Source: Certhia americana (Eukaryota; Chordata; Aves; Passeriformes; Certhiidae). From it: DNA of 64,000 nucleotides. The stretch spans positions 48,996,509-49,060,508 of the forward strand of contig CM031879.1 in assembly GCA_018697195.1 (NCBI GenBank), in the 5' to 3' direction. Positions within the stretch are counted from its first letter, which is position 1, and each line of letters opens with the position of its first letter. Below are positions 49,776 to 61,690 of the stretch, piece by piece. The notes under the pieces were generated by a model, which was not told the origin of the DNA, searched no databases, and saw nothing but the letters and a program-made list of their open reading frames with translations. The translations under genes were made by a program, and so were the position numbers.

Positions 49776-52700
49776 GGAGGAGCAGCTGGGTGTGGGTGCA
49801 GCTGTAGATTATATGACATAAGGGACCATGGCTGCACTGGGATCATTGGAGCAGTGGCGGCACAGATTAAAAAAGAAGAGCTCACAGGCAGAAAAAAGGC
49901 TGGTATAGGCGTGGCTTAGACACAGGCAATGCAGGGGTTGCAGTAGGGTCTAGCCCCACCCACATGGAGGAAGTGTGAAAGGAGTTCCATAAGCTCTTTT
50001 CCTGTGCTGTTGGACAACATGGGCTTCCAGCACATATAGATACACCTCAGTGGAGGTCAGTGGAGTGTACATTGCAATGGCCTCTTTCAGGAGTTCCCTG
50101 CCCTCACACACATTATGTCCCTCAGCAGGCTCAGCCCCCTCCCAGTGCATGTACACTTTTCACACCATTATTCTGGCATGCCAACTCTCCACTCCTCAAA
50201 GCCACCTATTTCAGCACACTCCCATCTCCCCATGCTTGCACCACATCCTTGTCCATTTGGCAGCATCAGAGGAGCCAGAAGAAACATGTGGGGAAGCCCC
50301 ATGCCACCTCAGCTCCAAACAGCCCCTCTTCCCCTCTGCCTTCACCAGTGCCACCACCATTCGCTTTTCTGAAGTGCTTTGAAGGAGTAGAAACTTCCTG
50401 TCTCTCTCAGCTAAGTGTGGCCCGTGCATCCAGGCAATTTCAGCTTGCTAGTAACGTCACTGCCTCAGCACTGTGCTCAATCATACCTGCGTGCCTCTTC
50501 CCACAAACATCCATTGTGCATTACAGCAGATGAATAATTTAGGCTGAAAGGGGACAAGTGAGAGAGCCTTTTGGGTCTCAGTAAGGCACATGTACAAAGC
50601 AGAGTGGAGATGAAGCTGCCTCATTTGGTCAAAGCTAACAGATGCTGCCAAACCTAGAAAAGCCACTATGGCCTGAAGTGCTACTTGGGTTAAAGTACGG
50701 TCATGAGGGCAATTTAAAGAGGCATTTTGACTCAGAATTTCTAATAGGTGCTGAGAGTGACACAGAGGTGTTGTGTGTGGATGGGCAAGGAGGATCTTCA
50801 TCTCTGAGACACTTAGCACTGACCTAAGCAGCTGAAGAGAGACTCTAGCAAAAAGGGAACCATCATAAACTGACCTGCAAACCATCTGTTCCTATGCTTC
50901 AGAGGAACGGAAAAAGTACTATGACTGGCTAAACAAAGGGAAAAAGATTGAGAAAGCACAGCAAACAGGAGCTGAGTGGGATCCAGATATGTGTTTGCAT
51001 GTGCGCATCGGTGTTCCTCTCAAACAGGTGCCACATCACTGTTTTGTGGTGGCATGCAGGGGGACCTGGAAGATACAAACACGTCTGTCAGTGCTGCCCT
51101 GAATGAGCCCATCTGCATGGAACAATGCTGGAAAGGGGGCAACATGGACAATGTGGCACCACGTGCGCAGGTGGGTGCGCGGGAATGCGCAGCCTGTGCT
51201 GAGCACCTGTGTGTTCTGTGTGGGGAGTGGATGCCAGGTATGGATGTCTGGGATATGCTTGTGTGCACCAAGCGCTGCAGTGCAGGGCGAGCAGTGACTG
51301 TGTGTATGAATGTTCCTGGCTGAAAACAGCAGCACATTTGTGAGGTGTCAGAGGGAGCGCTGGCTCCCCTGTGGGCTGCCTTGTGTGTGTGTGGCAGCAT
51401 TTACCTTGGCGAGACACTGGTGTGTTCCTGCACACCTGCAGAGCTTGGGAAAGCAGTGCAGTGCAGCAGCACTAAACCGTGGGAGTGTGCATGTACTGAA
51501 GAGCACCTCCGGGAACATCCAGGTTTGCAGGGATGGGATCCCCTCTCTGGGTGGAACAGTCCATCTGGCTCCTGCGCTGCCTCTCCTCCTGGACTCCGCT
51601 TTTCCTTTCTCGCCTTCCCTCAGCTCCCCTTGCTCACTGGCAGCAGCATGCTCTGCCCTGGGAACCAACTCCCACTCACCACACTGGGAGGGAACTCCTT
51701 TCTTAGTAGTTCCCTGGTATTTTCCCATATCGAGAGCCAGAAACTGAAGAAAAAACTCACTGGGCAACCTGAACTGGACCTGAAACTGCAGCCCTACCTG
51801 TCTGACTTTCAGTTCCCCAGCCAGAATCACCCATATCTGGGGTTGGAGTGAGAAATTTTATGCAGCAATTGCAGTCAGCACAGCTCAAACTCATGCTTCT
51901 GGAGCCAAAGCAATATGTCTTAGCTGCTCCGTTATTGCTCCTATCAGAAGGCTAAACCTTCAGCCAGATCCCACTTCCAGGGGAACTTCCAGGCTGAGTT
52001 CCAAAGCATGGAGCCTGTCCACTTGGAGCATGTCCTGGGGTAGTGGGACCCAGGTAAGAAGAAAACCCCAAAGACATTTATTTCTTTAGCCAATTCTGCA
52101 GATCACTACCTCCCTCCCAGACACCCTAGCCAGAGCTCTACTTGTTTCTTCTGAGGCTGATCTAAGTTACTCAACTCCCCAAACTAAAATGCAAACAACT
52201 GTCCTCCATTTCAGGATTTGCTTTTGCTCTATATCCCACTTCGCACCTCTTCCCTCTGGAGGATGAAACTAGCACACAGAAGTCACTTGTGAAAATATGC
52301 ACACCTTCCCTGGAAGGCTTCATGGGCTCCCAGTTTCAGCCAGGACCAGAAACATAGTTTTGCCATGAAATGAAGCCTTAACACCTGAGCACCATCTGGT
52401 TTTTTCTCAACTGCAGTCCTGAATCTGGGATATCCCCAAACTTTACACAACCCTATGCACTGAAAGCCTTACCTCTTAGCTCCATTTTGAACCCTTTGTC
52501 TCCAGTTTTCTTCTGAACTCAGCCTTTTGCTTTGCACATAAGGGTGTTCCATACCAGCTCCCTTCTCTGATGCTTTCTCCACACCATACAAGACAACAGA
52601 CTGGGAAAGTCTGGATCTCTGATCCACTGTATAGCAGCAGTCATGACCCACAGTGCAGGTCTCCAGGAGACAGGGCAGGATTTGCCAGATTTTTTTTCCC

Positions 52701-53049
52701 TACAGGGGAGCCCTGCTCATGGCTTAGACAGTTTGGGTGACCTTTTCACTGCTGGCAGTCACAACCAGGAAAATAGCCCTCTGTGCTAATATTCAAATTT
52801 CCACCACGAAAAGCACAGAAGCCTCAGCACCTGCTTCAGGCTCTCCCCTGTGCTGCACCACAGCATTGCTGCTCCAATTCTTCCCTTACACTGAGGTCTT
52901 TCCCTCCAGCCCTGCATCCTTCTCTTCCCTGCTCAGCTTCATGAGCAGCTCCTGATGATGCCTTTCCCACATACTGCCCTGCAGCCCTGCCAGCTTTCCA
53001 GGCCCCACCAGGCATACTGAGAGTGAGCCCCTGATTACCATTCAAGCGG

Positions 53050-53240
53050 GATTCTCATTAGGCTGAAATGCCCCTCCAGGAGATCCATTAACAGTCCATA
53101 AGGTTAACTTAATCCAGCCAGTCTTGTGTGGTCTCTGCCCAAATTCCCTATCACATTAACAATCTTGAGCCTTAATTAGCATGTGAGGCAGAGGTGGCAT
53201 TATTAATGGAGATAATATGGAGCATTAAGAATAAACAGGC
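53050..53240. promoter_or_regulatory. Candidate conserved enhancer block
   Basis: A 190-base stretch with many homeodomain-type cores: CATTAG, CCATTAAC, ACTTAATCC, CATTAAC, CTTAATTAGCATG, TTATTAATGG and CATTAAG. Low-complexity repeats are absent and the composition differs from both flanks. Confidence 0.35.
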
Positions 53241-55639
53241 CAGGCTGTCTCTCCCCCACCATGCATGCAAATCCTCTTCTGTGCAGAAACAACGTGAGTT
53301 TCCCCCATAAGCAGCACATGTGAGGGGCTGGGGTGCCCCAGACCAAAGACAAACCCTGAAGCACAAGTCCAGGCTGCTGCAGGAGGATGATGGGGAGGAA
53401 ATGAGACCCCAGAGTGACCCTTCACCTGACTGGGAGATGAGAGGATGATAATGAGAAGACCACAGTGTGGCAAGTCCTGTGAGGCAAATCGTTGCACCAG
53501 GAAGGAGCAGCCATGTCCTTGGCTAGTCTAGCCATCCCATCTTTCTAGGAGGCTTGGCAAAGCAAGGCCAAGGTGATGGGAATTTCTACTCCCCTGCACG
53601 TTCAATTCACGCTGACATGTGCATGCTCATAGGATAACACAATAGGTGCATGGGCTTGAACACCACGTGTAAGGAGAAGGTGTCTGCCTGAAGGGTACAG
53701 GCTGTAGGAAAACTGTCTGCAGCTGTGCAAAATGCTCCTCATGAGTCTCCTTCCTGACCACTGAGCCCCAGCACACTGAGAACACAGAGCAGGACTGAGG
53801 GGCTTCAGCTGAAGGAGAGAAGCAGTCATTTGGGGAACCAGAGAATTAATGATGAGGGTTCCAGCTTGGTGCAGATTGACCATGTGATGGGGAAGGGACA
53901 GGTCCCTTTTCAGACAGGCTGGTGACTGGTCACAGAGGTGGCTGCTCAAAACAGCTTGGTTATTACAAGTGAAGGGGCAGTCTGGGGCAGACCTTCTCCC
54001 AGGCCAGGCAGAGCCAGCATGGTTTAGAGTAGAGGAGGGGAGGACTGGTACTGCCAGCAGCAGCGAGGGGCTGGGGCAGCAAAGGGTCAGGGATGCACTG
54101 AGTATCAGCCAGGAGAAATTGCAAGCCTGACACTTTCTTCTAATACAAGCACTTGCAAAATCATAAGGCAAAACAGGGGAGGAGAGAAGCAGAAGCAGCT
54201 AAGCCAAGAAAGCAGAGCCTAATGACAGGACCTCTGGACTGCTCATTCTCTTCCAGCAGCACCCAACAAGATGGGGGCAAAGAGAGAAGCGTGTCTCAGG
54301 GACCCATAATGCAGGGAATAGCTTCCTGGCTTGTTTCTGAGGCCTGACCCATGCTGTTCCAGCATGGTTCTGCTGTGCTCAGTGTGTCCCTCCAGGCGTT
54401 GCAGAAGGGCTTGCACTGAGAGCAGCCATCCCTGAAGCACAGAGTGATACCCCTGTGCCTTGGCCCTGGAGTACTCCTCCAGTGCTAAGCAGCCTTGCTT
54501 AGCAAGGAGCAGTGCCTCAGGCTGGGCTGCTCCCTCCCTGGGCTGCACTCAGCATCAGTCCAGCTGCCTTTGCATGCCCAGAGGTGCAGCAGACAACAGT
54601 GGAGGCCCTGAGCAGAGCCCAGCTCTCCCACTTTCCAGCACAGCAAGTTCCCACTCCCCCAGGCCCACCAGTCAGCCCCTGCCAAATCCATTTGTCCAAT
54701 CTTGCGCTTTCTACTAATCCTGTTGAGCCATCCTTTAAGTTGCTCTGAGGCAGAGATAGAAAAATACAAAGATGCCTTAAGAAGCTTCCCCTGACCTTGC
54801 TCAATTCAAGATAAAGGGCTTTGATTTAAAAAATTACAGTGGGGGTCTGTCACTGATCCATTGCATGGATTAAGGGGAAACAAACAGAGACAGAGGATGC
54901 AGCTAGTGCTAGGTGAGCAGACAGGGAGAGGAGAAAGGTTACAACCAGCATGGGGGAGACAAAACAAAAGAATGGACAGAAATTGAGAGGAAGACAAAAT
55001 AACTTCTCCCTCACCATCTCGGTACTTGACTATTGGTAGAAAAGCTTTGTTCATGATGTTATACAATATGTCCCACCATTTTTCCTGGTCTGCAAGAGAG
55101 AGCAAGGCAGCTGCACTCTCCATGGTGTGACCAGGCTGGGGACAGGGTGCTAGGACTGAAGAGCTCCTTACCCTGTCAGAAGCATCCAGTAGGGTACCTG
55201 ACTAAAATCCCAAGGCAGAAGTGTCTGCTTAGGAGACTGTCATCACTATTTCTCCTTATGATGTTGTTCAGGCTTTTATTCCTCCACCCCTTGACCCTTC
55301 CTTCACATCAGACCTCTGAGCTCATCTCCTCCCCTTCCTGACAGTGCTGTCTCTCACCCTCCCTGCTGCTTGTCCTGGTCCACATCACATCTGACAGCAT
55401 CTAAACAGACTTCCCATCACCCACCTCAGTCCCCTACAGCCCTTGACTCAAAGGTTACTCAGAATAATTTTCCTCTTTAGGAAATGTCATAATGTCATAA
55501 GGAGTAGTGAGGGCACCTTCTTGTTTCCCTGTACCCTCCAAATATTTTGCACCCCACAAGGTTCTTTAGTCCCTTGCATGAGCCTGTTTCCTTCCCCTGA
55601 ATCTATTCTATTTGAAGATCACTCACAAGATGGCTGATG

Positions 55640-56160
55640 TTTCATTTTCATTCTTCTTTTACAGGTATGTTAACCAGAAAAGGAAGCTTAAAGAAGGTGC
55701 ACACCTCTCACAAAAAAATGCTGGAAAACTGATAACAATGGACGAGGAAAAAGCTAAAGTACTCAACAACTTTTTTTGCCTCAGTCTTCAATGGCAACAT
55801 TTCTTCCCATATCTCTTGAGTAGATGGACAGCAGGATGGGGACTTGGAGAGCAAAGTGCTTCCCACTCTAAGTTCAGATTCATGAGCACCTGAGGAACCT
55901 GAACATACAGAAGTCTATAGGCCCTGACAAAATGCATCCCAGAGTCAGAGGGAATTGTCCGATGTAGTTGCCAAGCCACTCTGCATGACATTAAAATAGT
56001 CATGGCAGTAAAATGAAGTTCCAGGTGACAGGGAGAAGGGAAGCACTGTACCCATCTTTAAAAAGGGTACAAAGGAGAACCCTGGGAACTACCAAACTGT
56101 CAGCCTCACTTCTGTGCCTGGGAAGATCATGGAAGATCCCCTTCCTATTTTTTAAGCCTT
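55640..56160 (+). mobile_element. Decayed CR1-type LINE, ORF2 linker and start of reverse transcriptase
   Basis: The plus-strand frame at 55.65-55.80 kb reads FYRYVNQKRKLKEG and then MDEEKAKVLNNFF, the typical CR1 ORF2 stretch between endonuclease and reverse transcriptase. After frameshifts, GPDKMHPRV at 55.92 kb and, at 56.06-56.14 kb, the KKGTKENPGNY and SLTSVPGK-like region follow in correct order. The copy is 5'-truncated and broken by frameshifts, so it encodes nothing functional. 5' truncation is the norm for these elements. Confidence 0.75.
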
Positions 56161-56639
56161 CTCAGAGCATGCCCAATTCTGTCTTGATGACCAAAAGCAC
56201 CTTCAACTGGGTTCAGAATTTTTGCCCAGCTTCTTCAGCTCCTCCTGTACCAGGTAAGGATATGTGGACACTGCAGCTGACTCAACATTTTCACCTGAGT
56301 GGGACCTGGTGCAGCTCGTTGCTGTGATGTCACTTCCCACCCAGCAATGCCCCATGTCCTGTTGCTAAAATCTACACCACTGTAGCCAAGAAGGAGGCAG
56401 CTAACAGATGCAGAGAGATGAAAGGTGAAGAGATATGGGAAAAGAGACAGGAGACCATGAAATGAGACAGGTCTATAAAACCACAGATGACAGAGGAAGG
56501 GCAGAGGAAAGAGGTGTTAACAGCCTCTTCCCACTCAAAGATCAAGGGTCAGGAAATTAAACCAGAAAGTTACTGGTTCAAGACAAACTGCATGTTTATG
56601 CCACACAACTTCCTGCTGTGAGATTCTGAGGATGCTAAA

Positions 56640-56905
56640 ACTTTACCTGACCTCAAAAATTGGCGGGACAAATGATTCAGGGAAGAAACAAATCCATTGA
56701 GAGCTATAAAGTGCACAACAGATCTTCCATCATTAGGTCCCTCAAATATGCATCACTGGAGGCTGAAAGGGTGTTCAGAAGAACACTCCAGCTGCTACAC
56801 AGTTGTCCTGCCTGCATGCTATTCCATCTTTCAGCTACAGCTGGAGATACTGCACTGGAAGGATCACAGACCTGGCTTGGTAAGGTCCTTTTTGTATTCC
56901 TATGG
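56640..56905 (+). mobile_element. CR1/L3-like LINE 3' UTR fragment
   Basis: It contains, in order, ATCCATTGAGAGCTATAAAG, then AATATGCATCACTGGAGGCT, then TGGAGATACTG and GGCTTGGT. This resembles the remembered 3' untranslated end of an old sauropsid CR1-like LINE (its usual form includes GGGCTATTA and GGATACTGGGCTAG). It has the same orientation as the reverse transcriptase fragment 480 bases to the left, so both may be one insertion with an internal deletion. Confidence 0.5.
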
Positions 56906-58084
56906 CTTTTCATAGCCAGGCTGATCCAGAAGTCATGGGCAAGAGGAGCTCTGAGTAACAGTATCATTTTGGTGCATTAGATCATTTTGGAGATGGATAG
57001 AGAAGGTGGCAAACAACACAGCTCATTCCAAGATAGACTTTTTTTTTCCCTTACCAAAAGCTGGAAGGTCAGATGTCATTTAAACCAGTCATTCCAGGAC
57101 AGATCCTTGCTGGGAATAACATCTCTGCTTGAGCCCTAGCTCCCTCGATGCCTATTTCCAGACTTTTCTAAGACCAAATCCCCTTTCCCTGTTGGTAAAC
57201 ACAGAACCCTTTAAACAGGCCATCTGTAACAGGTCCAACCCCCTTGAATTCCCTTCCATTTCCCTGACCTGTCTATCACACTATTCACGGTAGGCTTTCC
57301 ACACTAATCCTTTTATTTTGATCTCACTCAATTTTCCTGGCCTATGACTGCAATGAAGAAAAAAAGGAGGGGTAGTAATCCTTCTGACCTTGTTGTCCCA
57401 ATTCTGGGCCATCTGTGACTAGGAATTCAGAGGAGGGAAGTCTGATCCTCCTGACCCCACTATCAACCTCTTGCTTTGGGAGGTTCAGTTTGTACTGTCC
57501 TAGAAAGATGTTGTGGAAAAGCCCCTTTTCACTTACAGGCACTTCTGAGATTGCTTCCTAGACTACCTTTCCAGCCAGAGAGGGTGGAGGGAATAATGTC
57601 CTCCACCTCCATCAGACTCTGTTTGTTTATTCTGCCTGTATCACCTCTCTGCTCCCTCAACAGCAGTGTCTGTGGGTTCTTCCCAGCCACGAGACAGGGA
57701 ATCAATAAAAGGTGAAAGACAATCAAATAGGTCTCAAAATTTCCCAGGTAATGCTGCATGTAAAGAGGAGGCCATGCAGCTCACTCCACTTCCACCACTG
57801 GCAGAGTGTAGCCTGTTCCCTCCACCCCTTCCCACCACCATGTGTCCTTGCTGCCGGCAGTTGCATCTCCACGAACCTGCCACACTATTTCATAGGCAGT
57901 TTGAGCACTCACAACAGGAAGCTTGCACATATCCTCAAGAGACAAATATTCCCCTCTTTGCTCAATTTCATCCATACGTCTGACTTTGCCCATTTTTTGC
58001 CACTTTAAACAGCCTCCTCCTTTCCTTGGTGTTTACAGTCCTCAGTACACACAAACGGTTACATATCATCATTTAGTCAAGCTC

Positions 58085-58320
58085 TACATATTTTGTTCTT
58101 TTAATCTCTCCTCATAAATAAGTACCTTCAGTCCTTTCATAATTTTTATTGCTCTTCTTTGAATTCCCTCCAATTTATCATCCTCCTTCAGCTAGCACAG
58201 CACCCAGGTTTGCATGCTAGGTTTTTCAGACTGATCTTACTAAGGCCTTGGAAATAACATGAATTCTGTCTCTCTTGGGCTTCAAGGCTTGATGTTTCTG
58301 GGTGTTTTTGAGTTTCTGGA
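58085..58320 (-). mobile_element. CR1/L3-like LINE fragment, C-terminal end of ORF2
   Basis: The plus strand reads AATCTCTCCTCATAAATAAG, then TTGCTCTTCTTTGAATTCCC, TCCAATTTATC and CAGCACCCAGG. This is the reverse complement of the region coding for the ORF2 C-terminus in CR1/L3 elements. It lies in the opposite orientation to the fragments at 55.6-56.9 kb, so it is a separate insertion. Confidence 0.6.
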
Positions 58321-59500
58321 TGTCAGGAAAGCTGTCTCACTTCATACATGTGGCACCAGGTAATGCAACTCAAGGCTGTCTCCCCAGAAAGAGGGAGAAG
58401 ACGGTTGATGAGAGTTGGGGAGAAGAAGACATATGGACAAGTGGGACAGATGTCCTGCAGCTGAACAAGGGACATGACTACAAGCCCTTACATACTCACC
58501 TCAAGGAGAGACATCAAGTCCTCGATATGGAAAAGGTGCAAATGCACACACACATAAACACACACGTGTTCACTCCACAAATAAGCCCCCAGTGACCTGC
58601 ACCACACACGAGTGCACACAGGAACACATAGACAGGGATAATACCATGAGGCAGGAAAGACACACATGCATGGAGACACACATAACCTGTGCACACAAGA
58701 GGACAGGACAAAGGCTAGCAGAAAATGGTGCTCTCCCTGCTCACAAACATACATGTTCTCATGCATAAACCAATTCTCCCAGAGGAAAGATAGTAGCTCA
58801 TGGAGCCCTTATAGTAGCCTAAAAATACACAGGCAGCTCTGACCCATCTGGTCTGCAGATTGAGCCCATAAGCCATGGAAAGGATGAAGACAAACATATG
58901 ACACCTTGCCTTAAGGCAACTGGTAGCACATGCATCACACTGAGACAGAGTCTTCATATCTACAGACCCTTCTATAGTGATTACATTATCACCAAAGCTA
59001 TTCAGAAGTGAGGAGAAAGCTGAAGACCACAGAGGGGAAGAAAGGGACTCTCAACAGGGCCATTGTGGCTGAGCTAGGGATCCCTCCTCCTATCTGTGAC
59101 CCCCTCCCTGAGTCATGTTACTGATGATCCTTCCTCACAAGTGTGTATTTGCTCCATCTCTCTATCAGACATCCAAAGGAGTCAAAAGCACCCACAGTTT
59201 CTTGAAAACATTCTTTCCCCTACAGCTTACCAAAACCAGACAGGTATTAACATTTTGTGAGTGTCAGTGTATAAAGAAGAACACGAATTCTTGGCCCCCA
59301 GACACAGCTTCTCACTTCTGTGAAATTCATACTGCACCATCAGCTCCCCAGAGCATCACCTGGAATGAAATTCTGTGCTAAAGGGCTGAAAAGCTGGAAA
59401 TGCACTCCCCAGGGTGACTGCAGACGGGAAAGAACAACCCCAGCACATCAGCCAGGTCAGCACAGAATAGGCTTTGCCTTCAACAGGAGAACAGACTCAC

Positions 59501-59583
59501 CTGTGAGGTTTTGATCTCCATGGCATCTGATGCTATGCTATAGGGCACCACGTAGCCACTGAGACTCCCCACACCAGTGACAC
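59501..59583 (-). other. Exon-like segment with a consensus donor, identity unknown
   Basis: The sense strand shows CCCCAG| at 59584 and CTCACAG|GTGAGTCTG at 59501/59500. The 83 bases between have one open frame of 27 complete codons with ordinary vertebrate codon choice, ending AMEIKTSQ. The acceptor's pyrimidine tract is poor and the protein resembles nothing I recognise. It may be an optional non-coding ELFN2 exon, an exon of an unknown transcript, or chance. Confidence 0.2.
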
Positions 59584-61604
59584 CTGGGGACCTTTAAAGA
59601 CTCCCTGCACGTGGCAACATCTAGGGACAAAACCCATCATGTCATTCACCTCAACCTGACTCCTGGTGGCTTGTTTCCCACCTCTTAAAATGCCGTGGAA
59701 AGAGTGACAACTGCCCTTCCCTCCTTCTGTGCCTCAGCTGGTCAGCTGGAACTGGGTTTCCTCTTGGCTTATGAATGTTGAGAAAATGAGGTCATTTCTC
59801 CTCAGTGACAGAAAATTATTTGGTGAGGAAAGCAGTTCATCTCAGGCAATGGCTATGTACCCCTGAGCTACCCAGGAGACCCTTAAAGAGGAGGTCAGGG
59901 CAAAGCCATGACCAACAAAGGCATGAAACCAACACCAGCTGGGGAGCACAGGAAAGTCGGGACATAAATGCAGTGCTGCTAGAGTCAGGCTGTAACTGCT
60001 GCCAGACCAGCTCACCACTAAAGCAAACACAACAGCAGTCCCACAGTCATTGCTACCTCCAAAGTGTCAAGATTGACTCATCTGGGGTTTTAAATACAGC
60101 ACTTGTCTGGTTCACAGCTGTGAGAAACTCATCCTGACCCAGCCGAGAGAAAGGGCTGGAGGTGGGTCACAGCCCCTTGGTCTGCTCCCTGAGTTTTGCA
60201 TTCTCCCCTTCCAGACCATAGAAGGGATTTCAGTCCCCCACTATTCTGGCAAAAGAGGTGGTTCCCATGCGTACACCTTGCCTCCCCTTCAGTAGCTCAC
60301 TCCATGTCCTCCCTCACCCTCTCCCCACATGGAGAGGCACTGGGGGACCCAGAGCTCTGCTCCTTTGGAACTGCTCAAGCACCTTCTGTGACTCCAGTCT
60401 GGGCAATCCTCACCAGCAGAACCTGCAGAGCTACCAGGCAAACTCCAGCTTTCCCCACAGCTGCCAGCAGCCTGGGATCCCTCACTGCTCAGGACATCTT
60501 CGCTCCTCCATGAAGGAGAAAAGCAAAACCGCCTCTGTTCCCAGAAAAAGGGATGTTTTGCTGAAACACAGTTGCTCTGCACCTAAGCTGCTCCTGTCCT
60601 ACTCTGGTGCTCAGGCATGGTCAAGGGCTGCAAGTGTTGTTTGGGATATCACATTCCTTTGCCAGAGCAAGGTGGCCCCCATGAGCTCACAAGAGTGTGA
60701 GGACAGTGTTCCCTGAATGTCCTCTGCCCTCCCTCACACTAATAAAAGAAACAACTTAGCCCAGGTCCATCCTTACAGGAGACCAAGGGAAAAAAAACAC
60801 AGTATTTAGGATGAAGGAAAGAGCAACCAGGTCTCTCTCCTTCAGCAAATGTGCTGATATTTTCTGACACAGCTGATAAGAGCACTGGGAGGTTTCAACA
60901 GGCCCTGATACGACCGGTAGCTTTTTTCCCAGGTGGGCAGAGCTTTTCACCACTCCTCAACAGGGTCAGATGAGGCAGCTGCACTCTGCCTGGAGCTGCA
61001 TCTGGCTTCTGACATGACCCAGGTAAGAATAAACATCATGGGCATCATCACAGCTATGCTTCCCTCCCTTCTGCCTTCCCTGCAATTTTCACCTTTCCGA
61101 TTTTAACCGCAAGCTGCCCCCCAGCAAAACCTACACCTCTGTATGCCCCCCTTTCCCAAATGCCCTCTCTACCCTCCAAGTGGCTTCTGCTCCACAGCAT
61201 AGCTTTGCACCAGTGCAGCGGATCAGACAGCATATTCCCAAATACCCACTTTGCCTGAAGCTAGGGGAAGAGCGGGAAAGGCCATGCATCCACAGTTCTT
61301 CTCTTGGTGTCGTAGTTTTTGATGGGGGAAAAGCAATGAAGGCAGTTTGCTTCATGCCGACAAATCTGCATGCTTGTGGGTTGGGTGCCCTGAAAGCCAA
61401 TCACCCCCCAAGGAAAATAATGGCGTGAGGAGGGTGGCAGATGGGGAAGGGGTTGGCGATTGGGGGAAGGTTGGTAGGTTGGGGAAATCAGTGGGATTAA
61501 AAGTGTCTGCTTCTCACCCCTGGCACTGCATCGGCACCCTTCCACTCCCTGCAGCTTCCTCACTGCTGCTGGTACGGTCTGCACAGAGCGGGGAGGCGAG
61601 AGGG

Positions 61605-61690
61605 GGGCTGTATTTAAATATATTAATAATGCATTTTTCATGCAAATGAAGCTTCTTTTGAATATTACATTAGCGATGCTGTCAAGCTGC
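61605..61690. promoter_or_regulatory. Candidate conserved enhancer with octamer motif
   Basis: An abrupt AT-rich island within GC-rich sequence: TTTAAATATATTAATAATGC is followed by TTTTTCATGCAAATGAAGC, which contains the POU octamer ATGCAAAT, and then TTGAATATTACATTAGCGATG. It lies about 2 kb downstream, in the sense direction, of the candidate first exon. Not tested for conservation. Confidence 0.35.

Noticed and set aside
51345..51851. Frames of about 160 codons on both strands over the same bases
   Set aside because: Reciprocal open frames with no domain suggest composition, not coding.
58497..58540. Consensus donor GAG|GTGAGTATG on the minus strand near 58.5 kb
   Set aside because: The nearest acceptor-like AG would give an exon of about 21 bases with a poor pyrimidine tract. 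Probably chance.
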